Source: Ciona intestinalis
Taxonomy: Eukaryota > Chordata > Ascidiacea > Phlebobranchia > Cionidae
Assembly (NCBI RefSeq): GCF_000224145.3
Contig: NC_020173.2
Coordinates: 903,624-967,623, forward strand
Direction of reading: 5' to 3'
Length of the DNA: 64,000 nucleotides
Of this stretch, positions 21,520-42,800 are shown piece by piece (position 1 is the first letter of the stretch; each line of letters starts with the position of its first letter). A model generated the notes under the pieces. That model had not been told where the DNA came from. It saw nothing but the letters and a program-made list of their open reading frames with translations, and did no database searches. Made by a program: the position numbers and the translations under genes.

Positions 21520-22598
21520 ATTTGAATATTTGGCTCTTCTGCATAAGTTTATTCATTTAGAAGCAGGTTGGGGTACACATGTTGGAATTCTTCATTTAGA
21601 AATACTTTGGCAACACAATACAGTGGAAAATCAATTACACCAAATCTGTTCAAAAACTGCATACAATATTGGATAATTGTTCGAAAGTATAATACAAACA
21701 AACATATCTTTTAATCAGGTTAATTTGTACACGAAAGTATTAAACAATCCGGCTAATTTCGGTGATAAAGCTAAACTTGGTAGTAAACAAGCTAGCTAAA
21801 TTTGTTAAACGTTTTATCTATTTTAGTCTATAATTGTGTCAAATACACTATTAGAATTGTGATAAAACAAACCCATTTACTATTTCCTAATAAAATATAA
21901 CACGAAACTGTACAATATTTCTAAAACGGGAATAATTCTTGTAACAAAAAAACTTTTCTCGCAGCTTTTTTACTCTTGCATTGTAATCTAATTACGAAGC
22001 GTTGTGCGCATCGTCCACTGGTAGTGCTGTGAGTATTTCTTTAGTTCTGTACTTTCAAAGGGGAGCGCGCACGCTTATAAATTACAACCTCTTTGATACA
22101 ATGGTTTTAATATTTTTGCTACAACAAACTAGAGCAGTTTACAGTCTGATTTTACTTGGGGGTAAAATAAATATAAAACGCAATTTAATTGCTATATTTT
22201 AAGAAGGCATTGCGACACAAGAGTTAACAAAATATCATTGTAACTGTGTATGGCAGTTCTTCCTGGTTTAAATAGTACTGTAAACTATGGCAAATTATTT
22301 CAGGAAAGGTCAAACTTGTGAAAAAGAAAAAAAAATGAATAAAATCAAAATATGTTTCAATGCAGGGACTATTAAAGCAAAGAGTTTTTTTACACAAGTT
22401 TACTTATTACACCAAAACTAAAAACTTTTCCTACATAATTACAATGCTTCAAGAGCTCTGATGTCAAACATACAGTAGAAATTAAGTATTTACCAAAAAG
22501 TTATGAGAAACCATACAATTTTGACATGCATGCCATTTTCGTTTCAATATTTGTAAATATTAAAACTGAAACTTTGTATTCACTTGGCTACTGAGATT
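21520..22598. other. intergenic, zinc-finger promoter side
   Basis: Between the zinc-finger gene start and the OAT stop codon, both on the minus strand. It is AT-rich and I saw no coding exon or named repeat. It should hold the zinc-finger promoter or 5' UTR and the OAT 3' UTR. Confidence 0.4.
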
Positions 22599-27649
<5,051 letters not shown>

Positions 27650-28317
27650 CTTTTAAGTTTATGATCGTGTAGCACTGTAGCTTCTCTGTAAATACGGTAA
27701 TACCGTACAAGGTTTTTAATGGTAAGCGGGCGTGATGTTAGCAAAAAACACGCCCACAATAATTAGCCAATAGAAAGCATGCGCGGCTGTAGAGAAAGAA
27801 AAAGTATGCGTAAAATAAAAGAAACCAACGTGAGAATCGGACAATATCGGATTAGGTCGGTGATTACCGCTTTCGCAATTCATAGTTTGCAGAACTGACG
27901 CAACATGACATTACAAAATCCTGCCCAATCGGAACCCGCGAAAAAGGCAGCATCATTCTGACTCCACAGTTATTTCTGTAAAATTCGCGTCTGGGTCAAA
28001 CATTAACACAACGCGTGGTGCATTCACGTCTAATGAGCAAGCGCTTTGTAATGTGTGTAGATAATAACTAGTAAGCGAAAGAGACAATTACCGATAGAAC
28101 GCGCAAAAATCGGGTGTAACTTTCTAATTTACAATCGTTTTATCAATTAAACGACGACAAAACAACGCGCTGAATGTCATTTATTTTATCGGTAAGCGTA
28201 GATTTTGTACTCATGCATGTAAATTTCAGAGCGGAAAATCATTACACGCATAATTCATAGGGCTTCAGACGTTACACAAAGATATATTCGAGTCTGTGGA
28301 CAACGTACTCAACCAAG
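27650..28317. promoter_or_regulatory. divergent promoter region, OAT / thioredoxin-glutathione reductase
   Basis: A 668-bp gap between two divergently read start codons. Near the OAT side are AGCCAATAG (NF-Y-type CCAAT, about 27765-27773) and GCATGCGCGGC (half-match to NRF-1, 27777-27787), with several CpG-containing stretches further right. Sharing of the promoter is an inference from spacing and motifs. Confidence 0.5.
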
Positions 28318-33582
<5,265 letters not shown>

Positions 33583-33791
33583 ATACCAGCTGCAATAACT
33601 AAGTAACCACCAATCTAATGATCAGTATTTCTGGCTTACAATTCTAATTCTTTTTGTCGCAACAGCCATAGTCAATTTGAAAAACATCCTCAAATTTTAG
33701 GATCGTGTTTTAGTTCTGGTGGTTACTTGGTTGGCAGCTGGTTTACTTTTCTGGCAAGCAACGGTGTTTTATGTTGTTTTCTCTCTTGAAA

Positions 33792-33859
33792 GCAACTTTC
33801 ATGACGATTGCTTCTTAAACCACTATTAGTGGCTGAAGCAGTTTGAGTTAAAACATTGC
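33792..33859 (+). promoter_or_regulatory. SECIS element (candidate, form 2)
   Basis: The core ATGA (33801-33804) is opposed by TGA (33844-33846). Between them GATTGCTTC pairs with GAAGCAGTT (nine pairs, two or three of them wobble). The apical part has the unpaired AAA (33817-33819), 12 nt after ATGA, then a small stem CCACT/AGTGG, as in form 2 SECIS. A lower helix is possible between GCAA (33792) and TTGC (33856). Position in the 3' UTR of a gene with a C-terminal GCUG codon run fits recoding of its UGA. Confidence 0.85.
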
Positions 33860-33985
33860 GCTTGCCTTTTTCATTTCTTTGCGTTAGAAAATTCATGCCT
33901 AAACTATTTAATAATTTAATTCCTGTTTACGCGTATTGGTGTTATTGTACATAAATCACTGCTTGCCGATCTCAAAGCGTAATGC

Positions 33986-34267
33986 TGTAATATGTGAATA
34001 GACTTTAAGTTCCCTCACAGAAATTATGAAGGCTCCACTGTACAATTAGTTCACAGGTGTGTGATTGCAATGTGAATAAAAGGCTCTAGAATTGAATCAG
34101 TAGAACTTAAAAACGCCTGCCTTTGGTGTAATATGTGAATAGACTTTAAGTTCCCTCACAGAAATTATGAAGGCTCCACTGTACAATTAGTTCACAGGTG
34201 TGTGATTGCAATGTGAATAAAAGGCTCTAGAATTGAATCAGTAGAACTTAAAAACGCCTGCCTTTGG
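33986..34267. repeat. perfect tandem duplication, 2 x 141 bp, in the reductase 3' flank
   Basis: Units 33986-34126 and 34127-34267 look identical over 141 bp. Each carries GTGAATAAAAGG, so the AATAAA poly(A) signal is present twice (34075-34080 and 34216-34221). The identity implies a very recent duplication, gene conversion, or an assembly artefact. Confidence 0.85.
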
Positions 34268-34465
34268 AGCATAGTTACAAGTGTTTAAAAACAATAGGGC
34301 TGCTTCTAAGTATCCTCTAAAAAACAACATCTTTAATGTGTAGATCTTCCACATTAAAATTTAGCTGCCTAAATTTCTGGGTTAAAACACTACAAATTGA
34401 GAACATCACTTTGGGACATTGAGTTGTGGCAAGACAGGAGTCACCGGTTGCATGAATTCCTAAAG

Positions 34466-34703
34466 CAGCGGTTCCCAAACTAGGTTCTGCGGACCAACTA
34501 CGGACTCCGCACAGCAGTTTTCAGAGGGATATATTTTATAGTTTTTGCTATTCAGAGATATTTCATAGTTTTTGCTTTTTATTTCAATGGTATGATTTTT
34601 GCATTTTCGGGATAGCATTCTTTGATTTTTATAGGGCTGTGAAATATCAAAAAATGTGCAAAGGGTCCACCAGGCAGATTTTTAGGAAGTTTGGAAACGA
34701 CTG
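34466..34703. mobile_element. hAT-type MITE, 238 bp
   Basis: Ends CAGCGGTTCCCAAACT and, inverted, AGTTTGGAAACGACTG form imperfect terminal inverted repeats. Flanks TCCTAAAG (34458-34465) and TCCTAAAA (34704-34711) form an 8-bp target duplication with one difference, as in the hAT superfamily. No transposase is present, so it is non-autonomous. Confidence 0.75.
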
Positions 34704-34711
34704 TCCTAAAA

Positions 34712-35258
34712 CGCAATCCATTCTGGTGTACTTAACTATCAGGGTGCTGGGGTGATTGGCTAAATCTAGCTGAATTCCTAGAACCTTGTGTAAAATAACT
34801 GCATGAATAATAATACCATGCGTTTGGTGACAATCAAGTAACACAAAATTTGCCACGATCTTTTGACTTTGACCATTATAATATCACATATATATACATC
34901 GTTACACTGCGTACATAATCATATTCGAAATTAATTTAAATACGGCAAAAAAGGACTTTAAAATTTCAGAACCAAAATCGCTGGGTATGATGGAAAATTT
35001 ACCAAACTAAACTTGACCAGTAACATTTAATTGTGATAAGAATTCAATATAACTGGTCATGGATAGCAATCATTATTATGAGATAGGTTTAATTATGACT
35101 GCTCTTGATTAATATACAGCAGCTGCAGAACAAATAAAGCTGCAAACAGTTACACAAGTGCATCAGGCAAAGATTTTGCTCTAGCAAAACTTTTAATAAA
35201 ATCTTGTTGAAATTTGTTTGCGAGTGCAGTGATTTGAGTGGGCACCTCATGGAATGTT
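34712..35258. other. intergenic between convergent genes
   Basis: Flanks the reductase (+) and the ARPC4 stop codon (-). I saw no coding exon. It probably contains the ARPC4 3' UTR. Confidence 0.4.
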
Positions 35259-37508
35259 TCAAAACTGTAAAAAGAAAATTTGCAAATTAATATACATCCT
35301 GAATCATACAGAAACATTAAAGAACTAATTTACAGAAGTGTAGTTTAATATATATAACATGAAATTAAAAATAAATCTATTTTATTGTTGTAACAAATAC
35401 ACAAGTTTCATGACAACATACTAAAAATCTGACCACAAGTTTGCTTTTAAAGTGAAAAACACTACGTGTAGTGACCAGGCCCAGGGCAGAAACTCATAGC
35501 TTTTACATTGGTATACCAAACTGCCATAACAAGTCACCTTTTTTAAAAATTCTTCTGCTACGATTCTTGCTCTTGCATTCACAGAGAGTTTCATCTCGCT
35601 TATTTCTTTATCGATCTCCTCCATGAAGTGAATCACAAAGTCAACGAGTTTGTGTTTGAGCATCTGCTCCGTGTGGATGTTGGTGATGAGGAAGCTGATG
35701 TCGTATCCCTGAAGATCAAAACAAATGATAATTACCAGTAAAAGTTTCCTTATTGTTATACACACAGACTGCAATAGAAAAAAATAGTTAAATAGTAAAT
35801 ACACAATTAAGGAAAAGCCTTGACTTGAAGCTAAAGTATAGCTTAAATTGACCTTATTGTTGTAGACACTACACACTACATGAGCATAAAACATACATGT
35901 ATATGCTTTATTACTATAGTTGTCATACTAGTTTTAGTTTACAACTTATAAACTAAACAAGGTGGCAGATTAAGACAAAAGGAATACTTCATTCTGCTTT
36001 TGCCTTTAACAATTGATTTGTAGATCCGAAATAATTTCTAAGATCGAACTTTTAATTTTAAAATTGGAATTGTACACATGTACAGAAGACTGGTATTCAC
36101 ACATTCTAAACATATAAATGGGTATGGCTATAGCAAAACTTCTCCTATACATGATACCCACTTCAACTGGTTTTCTTCGTAGAACAACAAAATTCTCAGC
36201 TCTCATCATCATAAACCTCATGAACTTTTGGCACAGAATTTGTTCAATTTCATCTGCCTGCCATTGAAAGTTTAAAATGCATTAAAAATATTCAATTGTT
36301 CAACATTCATAGTGACTAATATGAATTTGAATAATTTTGTACTGACTATATTGGCTTTCATGTTAAACTGCATGTTTTTTTTACATTTGAAACCAGGTTT
36401 GAGGCCACCACAGTAAACTTAGTCTGGTAAGCTAGCTACACTTGTGATTTTCAACCAATGTTTTGCAGAGTCTTGTGACGGTTATTAAGCATTTCCTAAT
36501 TGGCATTACTAATCCAATCATTGAATCTTTGTCAGCAATTTTAGTTTTGTGTTAAAACATGTTTTGTAATTTTTTCTATGAAATTTCTTACACATACGGT
36601 GTTCGTGTTACATAGGTTAAAAAGGTTAAAAATCGTAAAGCTAGGGACCAGATTAAAAAGTTTGTTTTTTTAAAAGCAATATTTTTTTACATTTTTTTTA
36701 GGCCATTATATAAGACTTCTGCATTAATTTTGGGGTAAACCTAACAATGCACAAATGCCTTATTCCAATATGGGCTATGGATTGTCACCAGCTTGACTAC
36801 ATAGCTATCGCATTTCTAAGAGAATAAAGTTTATGCTAATAATGTACCTGTTTGACAGCAATACTGACGCGAATGGAGTTAATGGATGATTCAATTAAAA
36901 CTTTTTCTTTTTCATTTCGTGCAATTACGAGTGGTGTTAATAGAAGTTCTTTGCTTGTTTTTACTTCAACCTGCATAATGTATAATGGATAAATGAAGCT
37001 GTATTGCAAGTTGTTGCCGTTGGGCAACTTACTCGAAATTTATTCTAAATGAAATTTGTTTATTCCTTACATAACAGGACAAGGTCTGACAATGATGTGT
37101 GTCCTATTGTAAAATATTACTTTAATATGCATGTCATGTAACTTAAGGTAAAAATGATTTATTACCACGACAATATATATGCAGTTAATAAATATAGATA
37201 TGCAAGTGGTGTAACCAAAATATTGGTGCTACTGAAGAATCTCCCCCCCCCCCACCGTATTTGCTAACCACTCCACTAGCACCAAAATATTACCTCTGGT
37301 TTAACATGACGTTCCACAACTTGTGAGTTGAAATTCTCCAAACACATCGAGGCATTTAATGTCGCTCGAACTGCGTTTAAATACGGTCGCAAAGTCGTTG
37401 ACTGCGGTAAAATAATTTATTAAAAGATACACTGATACATATGCGTTGTAATAGATAAGATTCGGTTAAGTATAGATCAACAAGTTTTATTTCCTTTACA
37501 CGTACCAT
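35259..37508 (-). CDS. ARPC4: Arp2/3 complex subunit 4 (p20-ARC)
   Basis: Core scaffold subunit of the actin-nucleating Arp2/3 complex. Six coding exons: 37506-37508 (initiator Met only), 37294-37401, 36848-36970, 36162-36257, 35538-35708, 35259-35264 (Phe and stop). The product is 168 residues, exactly the human length. Near-identical stretches include [76 protein letters not shown] and [20 protein letters not shown]. The end FLKKF matches the human FLKNF. The one-codon first exon is fixed by the ATG followed by a GT donor and a phase-0 acceptor. Confidence 0.96.
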
Positions 37509-37909
37509 TATGAAATTTGACTTTTAATCCAATGACGATGGTCCAAATTTATATAAATGTGATCACCAGATCGTATATTTCAATACTTAAACCTGTGGCT
37601 GCTAAAAAGGTATGTAATTTTTATAAATGAACTAAAGTAGGCGTTCGTTCCGCCCTCAACCAAAGTTTTTCGCCGGTCTACTTCCGGCTGTTTCGGCACG
37701 AATTATCGAGTCTATTCGACATCTGTTCGAAATGGTTTACAATGCAAAAAAGTAATAAAACTATTTTTAAAAAAGTTGAAAACATAAAATTTATATTTTA
37801 TGTTTTAAATTTTATAATTGTTCGATAACATTCAAAAAATTATGCATTTATTCAAATAAACTTTAAAACAAGAGATCAAAGATCTAATGCGTGAGCATGT
37901 TAATTAAAC

Positions 37910-37948
37910 CAGAGTATACTAAACAGTATACTAGTTTAGTATACTCTG
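37910..37948. repeat. perfect 15-bp inverted repeat (hairpin)
   Basis: CAGAGTATACTAAAC (37910-37924) and its exact reverse complement (37934-37948) flank a 9-nt loop that itself contains AGTATACT. The flanking AT-rich TTAAT tracts extend the pairing imperfectly. Could be a foldback element or a cruciform-prone site. Confidence 0.8.
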
Positions 37949-38345
37949 ATTAAACTAATTAGCATAGTATTAATTAACCCTTTTACTACAACGGTCGACT
38001 GAGCTTGATCAAAAACTTTTAATGCGTCCCACTTAAATGAAAATAGTTTGATTCAGGCGTGAATCGATGTGAGGATTCCTTATCTCACCAACACGTGCCC
38101 TCCAAATTCCCAGACAATATAACCCTTGTCTCGACGCTTTACTAACGTCATGTTCCGGGTTCGATCCTCGCCTGCCGTAACAATTATTTTGGATTTGTTT
38201 TCTTTTAATAAGAGATATATGAGACTGATACTATATATACTTATTGTTTATATTTGCATACTAACGTGAACAAAGCCAAAAGTTACCGATTACCAGCGAC
38301 TTCCCAATGCATGGCAGTTTACTTAACTCGCAAGCATTACTATCA

Positions 38346-38710
38346 TTAATTACTAATTGGACGATTTTATACACTATGGTTTATAAGGCTATACTTAGTT
38401 AAAATTATTGTATCGAATACAGTCGATTAATCAATGGTAAAGTACATTTTAAGTAGAAAATCAAACAGCAATGTAGCGCCATAAACAAACATGAATGTAA
38501 TCGTTAATTACTCGCTAATTAGGCGATCATATGCAATATGGTTTATAAAACTATGCTTAGTTTAAAATACTTTATAGAGTACAATTATTTTATTAAATTT
38601 TAAGGTGCATTTTGAATTTGGCGCATTTGATCAAACAGTAAAGTAACTGTTAATTAATCGCTAATTATGCGGTTTCAATTCTGAAAACTTAGTTTAAAAA
38701 TTATAAATAT
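38346..38710. repeat. degenerate tandem repeat, about 2.4 units of ~150 bp
   Basis: Units start with TTAATTA at 38346, 38504 and 38650. They share blocks such as TATGGTTTATAA, CTTAGTT with AAAAT, and GATCAAACAG or AATCAAACAG. Divergence is considerable, so the array is old. Confidence 0.55.
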
Positions 38711-39803
38711 ATATTATGATTTGATTTCAATCAAGAAACTAAAGAATAGGTGCTAGAATTAAAAAATGAGGTAAGTGCGTTAAAAAGTCGGTAAAACAAC
38801 AACTACAACAATAAGAACAACTGTTCGACGAAAAAGGATCTATATGACCACTAACGTGCTCAAAAATGTGGTTTTTGTGCCCGGTAGTAGTCATATCGAA
38901 TCTATAGATAACTAGTGTAAGTTTACATGTCAACACATGGTACAGGAGGTGTACAAAGCGTATTTACACCTATTCTTTACCAAACGTCAATCCTTATACG
39001 TCTTAAGTTTAATGAGTTATAATACACGAGTAGATGCATTCTACCTACTGCTCTACAGTCACCAATGCCCGCTTTGTTGGTTACTTTTGATTTGTTTTTT
39101 TGATCGATCTCAGTCGACCATTGTAGTAATAGGGTTAATTAATACTATTCAAATTATTAGTTTATACGTGCTCATGCATTAGATCTGTGATTTCTTGTTC
39201 TTTCAACTTTGATGAATTAAAAGGTTCTGTTATAGTTTGTTTTAGCCATTTTAATATTGACTTGTTCTTGTTTTATTATCGATTCTATTGCAACGACACA
39301 TGACCACTTGCAAACAAACTGCAAGTTTGGAAGTAATGTTCAAATGCTACTAATCTCGCTCCACATGTGGCGCAACAGAGCACAAGGGAGCAGGAAATAA
39401 TTGTTTGTGGACCACAAATTGTGGTTTAGTGGAAAGTGTATATACGGTAAGAGGTTATGTGGTGTGACGTTAAAGCCTGTAGTTTCACTTTTAACTAGTG
39501 TACTGTGGATGTTAGATAGATACATTATGAAACAGACGTTTATACCTATTTATCGAGTGCTCTGTTTTACGGGGAAGGCCTATATTTTCGGGCAGACCCT
39601 TTTATCCTACCGTATAAAAGCAATCTAACTAACCTCTTGTGCATCTTTGTATTGCAGTGTTATATATTGCAACGTGGAGACGTTAACGTTTATATGTTGC
39701 AAAATCCCCTCCGCAACACCATCCAGTGTAATTACGTTGCTGGGTAGGGAAAATTTCAAGTTATGACTTTGGTTTAAAATATTGCTTTGGCAAGAAAGCA
39801 AAG

Positions 39804-42800
39804 ATGTCATCCACACAAGATGTAATTGATGATTTTATCAACAATGCTGAAAAATTATACGACCAAAATATAAAGGGTGAAGATGGATTTTCAGTGGATT
39901 TTCAAGTAAAATCGTCAAAATGTTAACTTTATTATTGTTAAAGATTAAAAAAGTCATGATTGAAGATTTGTTTCAATTTCTAGTTGTATTAATTCCTTAA
40001 ATGAATTTTTGTTATTTGTTTTACTGTTTAATACATTATAGCTAATGTCTTTTTAAACAACAAAGTTTTCACTTTTTATTATCATTTCTATCATTAACAT
40101 TTGTTTTCCTTTCTTTAATTTAGCATTTTAGTACAAGAAATACCCTAAAACTATGATTTTTTGTGTCAAACTATTTTTTATTAATTTACAGAAACTAAAA
40201 CACCTTTCCGCATCATTAAAAATAAGTTCAGATTCCCAATACAAATCAAGTGCTGGTGAAAAACCTGAAAATAAAAAGAAAAACCGATATAAAGATATAT
40301 TACCATGTGAGTAAAGAAATAACACCATTTTTAATATGTCTGAAATGGCACGGACTGATTATTAATTACAGTATATTTAATACACTTTAATAATTCATAA
40401 CTTTTACTGCATCAATACCTTTTCATATAAATTCTTTTGTATACATAATATAAAGCCAGATAAGTCGCCATAAATATTATTTATATACACATAAACAGAC
40501 TATGATGTCAATCTAATTTATGCGTAATTCAATTCCACCTCACATTGACTTGTAATTCTGTGAATTGACTTTGGCAGTTCTGTGAATTACTCTCAATATG
40601 TCAATATAAAAATGTGTGGCATTTTAATTCTTTCTTTCCTATGTTTAAAGGGGTCCCAAAATTTCTGATTTTTTTATATTGTAAATAATATGTTTAAATT
40701 ACAGTTGATACAACAAGGGTCAAGTTATCCACAATCAACAATGCTTCAGATTATATTAATGCAAGTTTTATAAAGGTTTGTTAATATTTAAGTTAAAGTT
40801 GTTTATTAATGTGTTATCTTGTGTACAGCTTTACATTGGTTTGCTCTGTGGCTGAGTAATAAAAATATTTCTGTACGCCTATTGTATAAATATGCTGAAT
40901 GGCTGTTTTAGGTTTTTTTTATACATGTATTACATTTTATGTATGTTAGTTTTTCTTACAATTTGTCTAATCTGTTACAGGGCACAGATGGAAAAAATAG
41001 TTACATTGCTTCACAAGGCCCACTTCCACACACTGTGACTGATTTTTGGCGAATGTTGTGGGAATATAGGATTAGTACAATTGTGATGGTGTGTAGGGAA
41101 ATTGAGCTAGGAAAACAGAAGTGTGAAAGGTGGGGAGTTAGCTTAATTATTTTCCATACTCTATAAAGTTCCTGTATTTACGTTAACATAGGTAGCTAAA
41201 TTTAAAAGTTGAAAACACATTAAATATTAAATATATATAACTTAATAAAACTTGCAAACATTGCCTAATTTCTATCACATTGCATAAATGTGTAAAATAT
41301 TAAAATACAGAATGTAGCAAAAATGTATGATAATTTGTAATTTCTAATATGTAATTTTGTGCTATTGTCCTGTATTGTTTTCAAAAGTTAATGTCCCAAT
41401 TAAACAGGTATTGGCCTCAAGAACAGGAATTAAAGCAGTATGATGACATCTTAATCATCCTGGTATGTAATTTACACCATGCATTGTCAATGCAACACCA
41501 CTATTGAGACAATTGCGTAATATATGATTTCATTTACTTAGACTCGTGAGGAAAACAGTGAACACGGCTTCGTTATTCGCCACCTTGTTGTACAGAGAGG
41601 CCAGGTAGGGTATTCATACAGTATGTAGTTGTGTGGGATGTACACATGTAACCTTGCCTTTCATTTGAGGAAATGGGCAACTCTATGCTTTTGTTGCAAG
41701 GAAAACACAGTGACTATGCAAACCGTCATGTTGGACTACATAAACTTACTTGTTCTATCACGAGGTCATTGCAATAGGGGAATTTTTACAGCGTTTCGTG
41801 TAGTTGAAACGTGACGTAACTCACTTTCCATTGTAGTTATTTGGGGTTTCAAATATATGTATGTTTCTTAAGGATTTTGAATATAATATATTTGTTAAGT
41901 GACATGGTTTACTTGTTGTCTTACTTGGTTGTGATAGCGCTTGGTCATGTTAAATTCCTATAATAGTATTGAACTTGTCATGGCAGTAGTGATTAATTTT
42001 GATGTTGGCGCTCATAAAGCACTGGGTGTTACTTGTGTAATTACCATGTGAAAGCTAACCTCACATTGCAAAGAGGAAATTGGCACCTTACACAGGAGGT
42101 AGAGTTGATTTACACATCTACAAAGTGTGACAGGTTCTTTTGTAAGCAAGCAAGAATGTGGGCCCTTGTTTAATATGACCTCAGAGCGCTTATGCAATTC
42201 TCTGCGAATGAGCGTTTCCTGTATTATACCGTAAACAGCAACTGTGTCAGGATAACAATTAATGCAACAGAAGTTCCAAACAAATCCAATACTTAATTTA
42301 CTCTCATTGTTATTAAAGGAAAAACGAAAAATATCCCAGATCCAGTATAAAGCTTGGCCTGACCACGGTGTGCCAAGAATAAGGGATGAGATCTTAAATA
42401 TGATAAAGTACGCCCGTGACATTCAACCTTACAGGTACAAATGTACAATCATACTAAAACCTACTTTTTACAACTCATTTGTGCAGCTGCCATATCATAA
42501 GGTTATATCAACCATGAAAATTTATAGTTTATGGTAATTGTAAACATGTTGTTCTACATTTGAGCAAGCAGGATGTAATTTACTTTTTACACAAGGCAAA
42601 ATATCTGTTTAGGTAATTTAATGTCATTTTTTCAACAACGCTACTATTTGCTTATTTCTAGCATCCTTAAAGCGAGCTTTTAAGTAAAAACCTGATATCG
42701 TTTATCATAAACTTGTTCTAACATAACACTGTTGTTTAGCATGGATTCCCAAGTTCCCCTGTGTATTCACTGTAGTGCTGGATGTGGAAGGACAGGAGCA

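Larger units (their letters stand above)
37509..39803. other. divergent intergenic region, ARPC4 / PTP-PEST phosphatase
   Basis: About 2.3 kb between divergently read starts. It contains a perfect hairpin (37910-37948), a GGTTCGATCC B-box-like element near 38160, and a degenerate tandem repeat (38346-38710). I saw no coding exon. Confidence 0.5.

Noticed and set aside
35160-35264. Open frame continuing ARPC4 with [18 protein letters not shown]
   Set aside because: With the correct phase the exon reads Phe then TGA, giving the conserved end FLKKF at the right length. The other frame is not used.
38130-38180. GGTTCGATCC resembles a pol III B box, hinting at a tRNA gene
   Set aside because: No A box, no seven-pair acceptor stem and only a four-pair anticodon-like stem can be made. 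It may be a decayed tRNA-derived fragment, but I cannot support a tRNA call.
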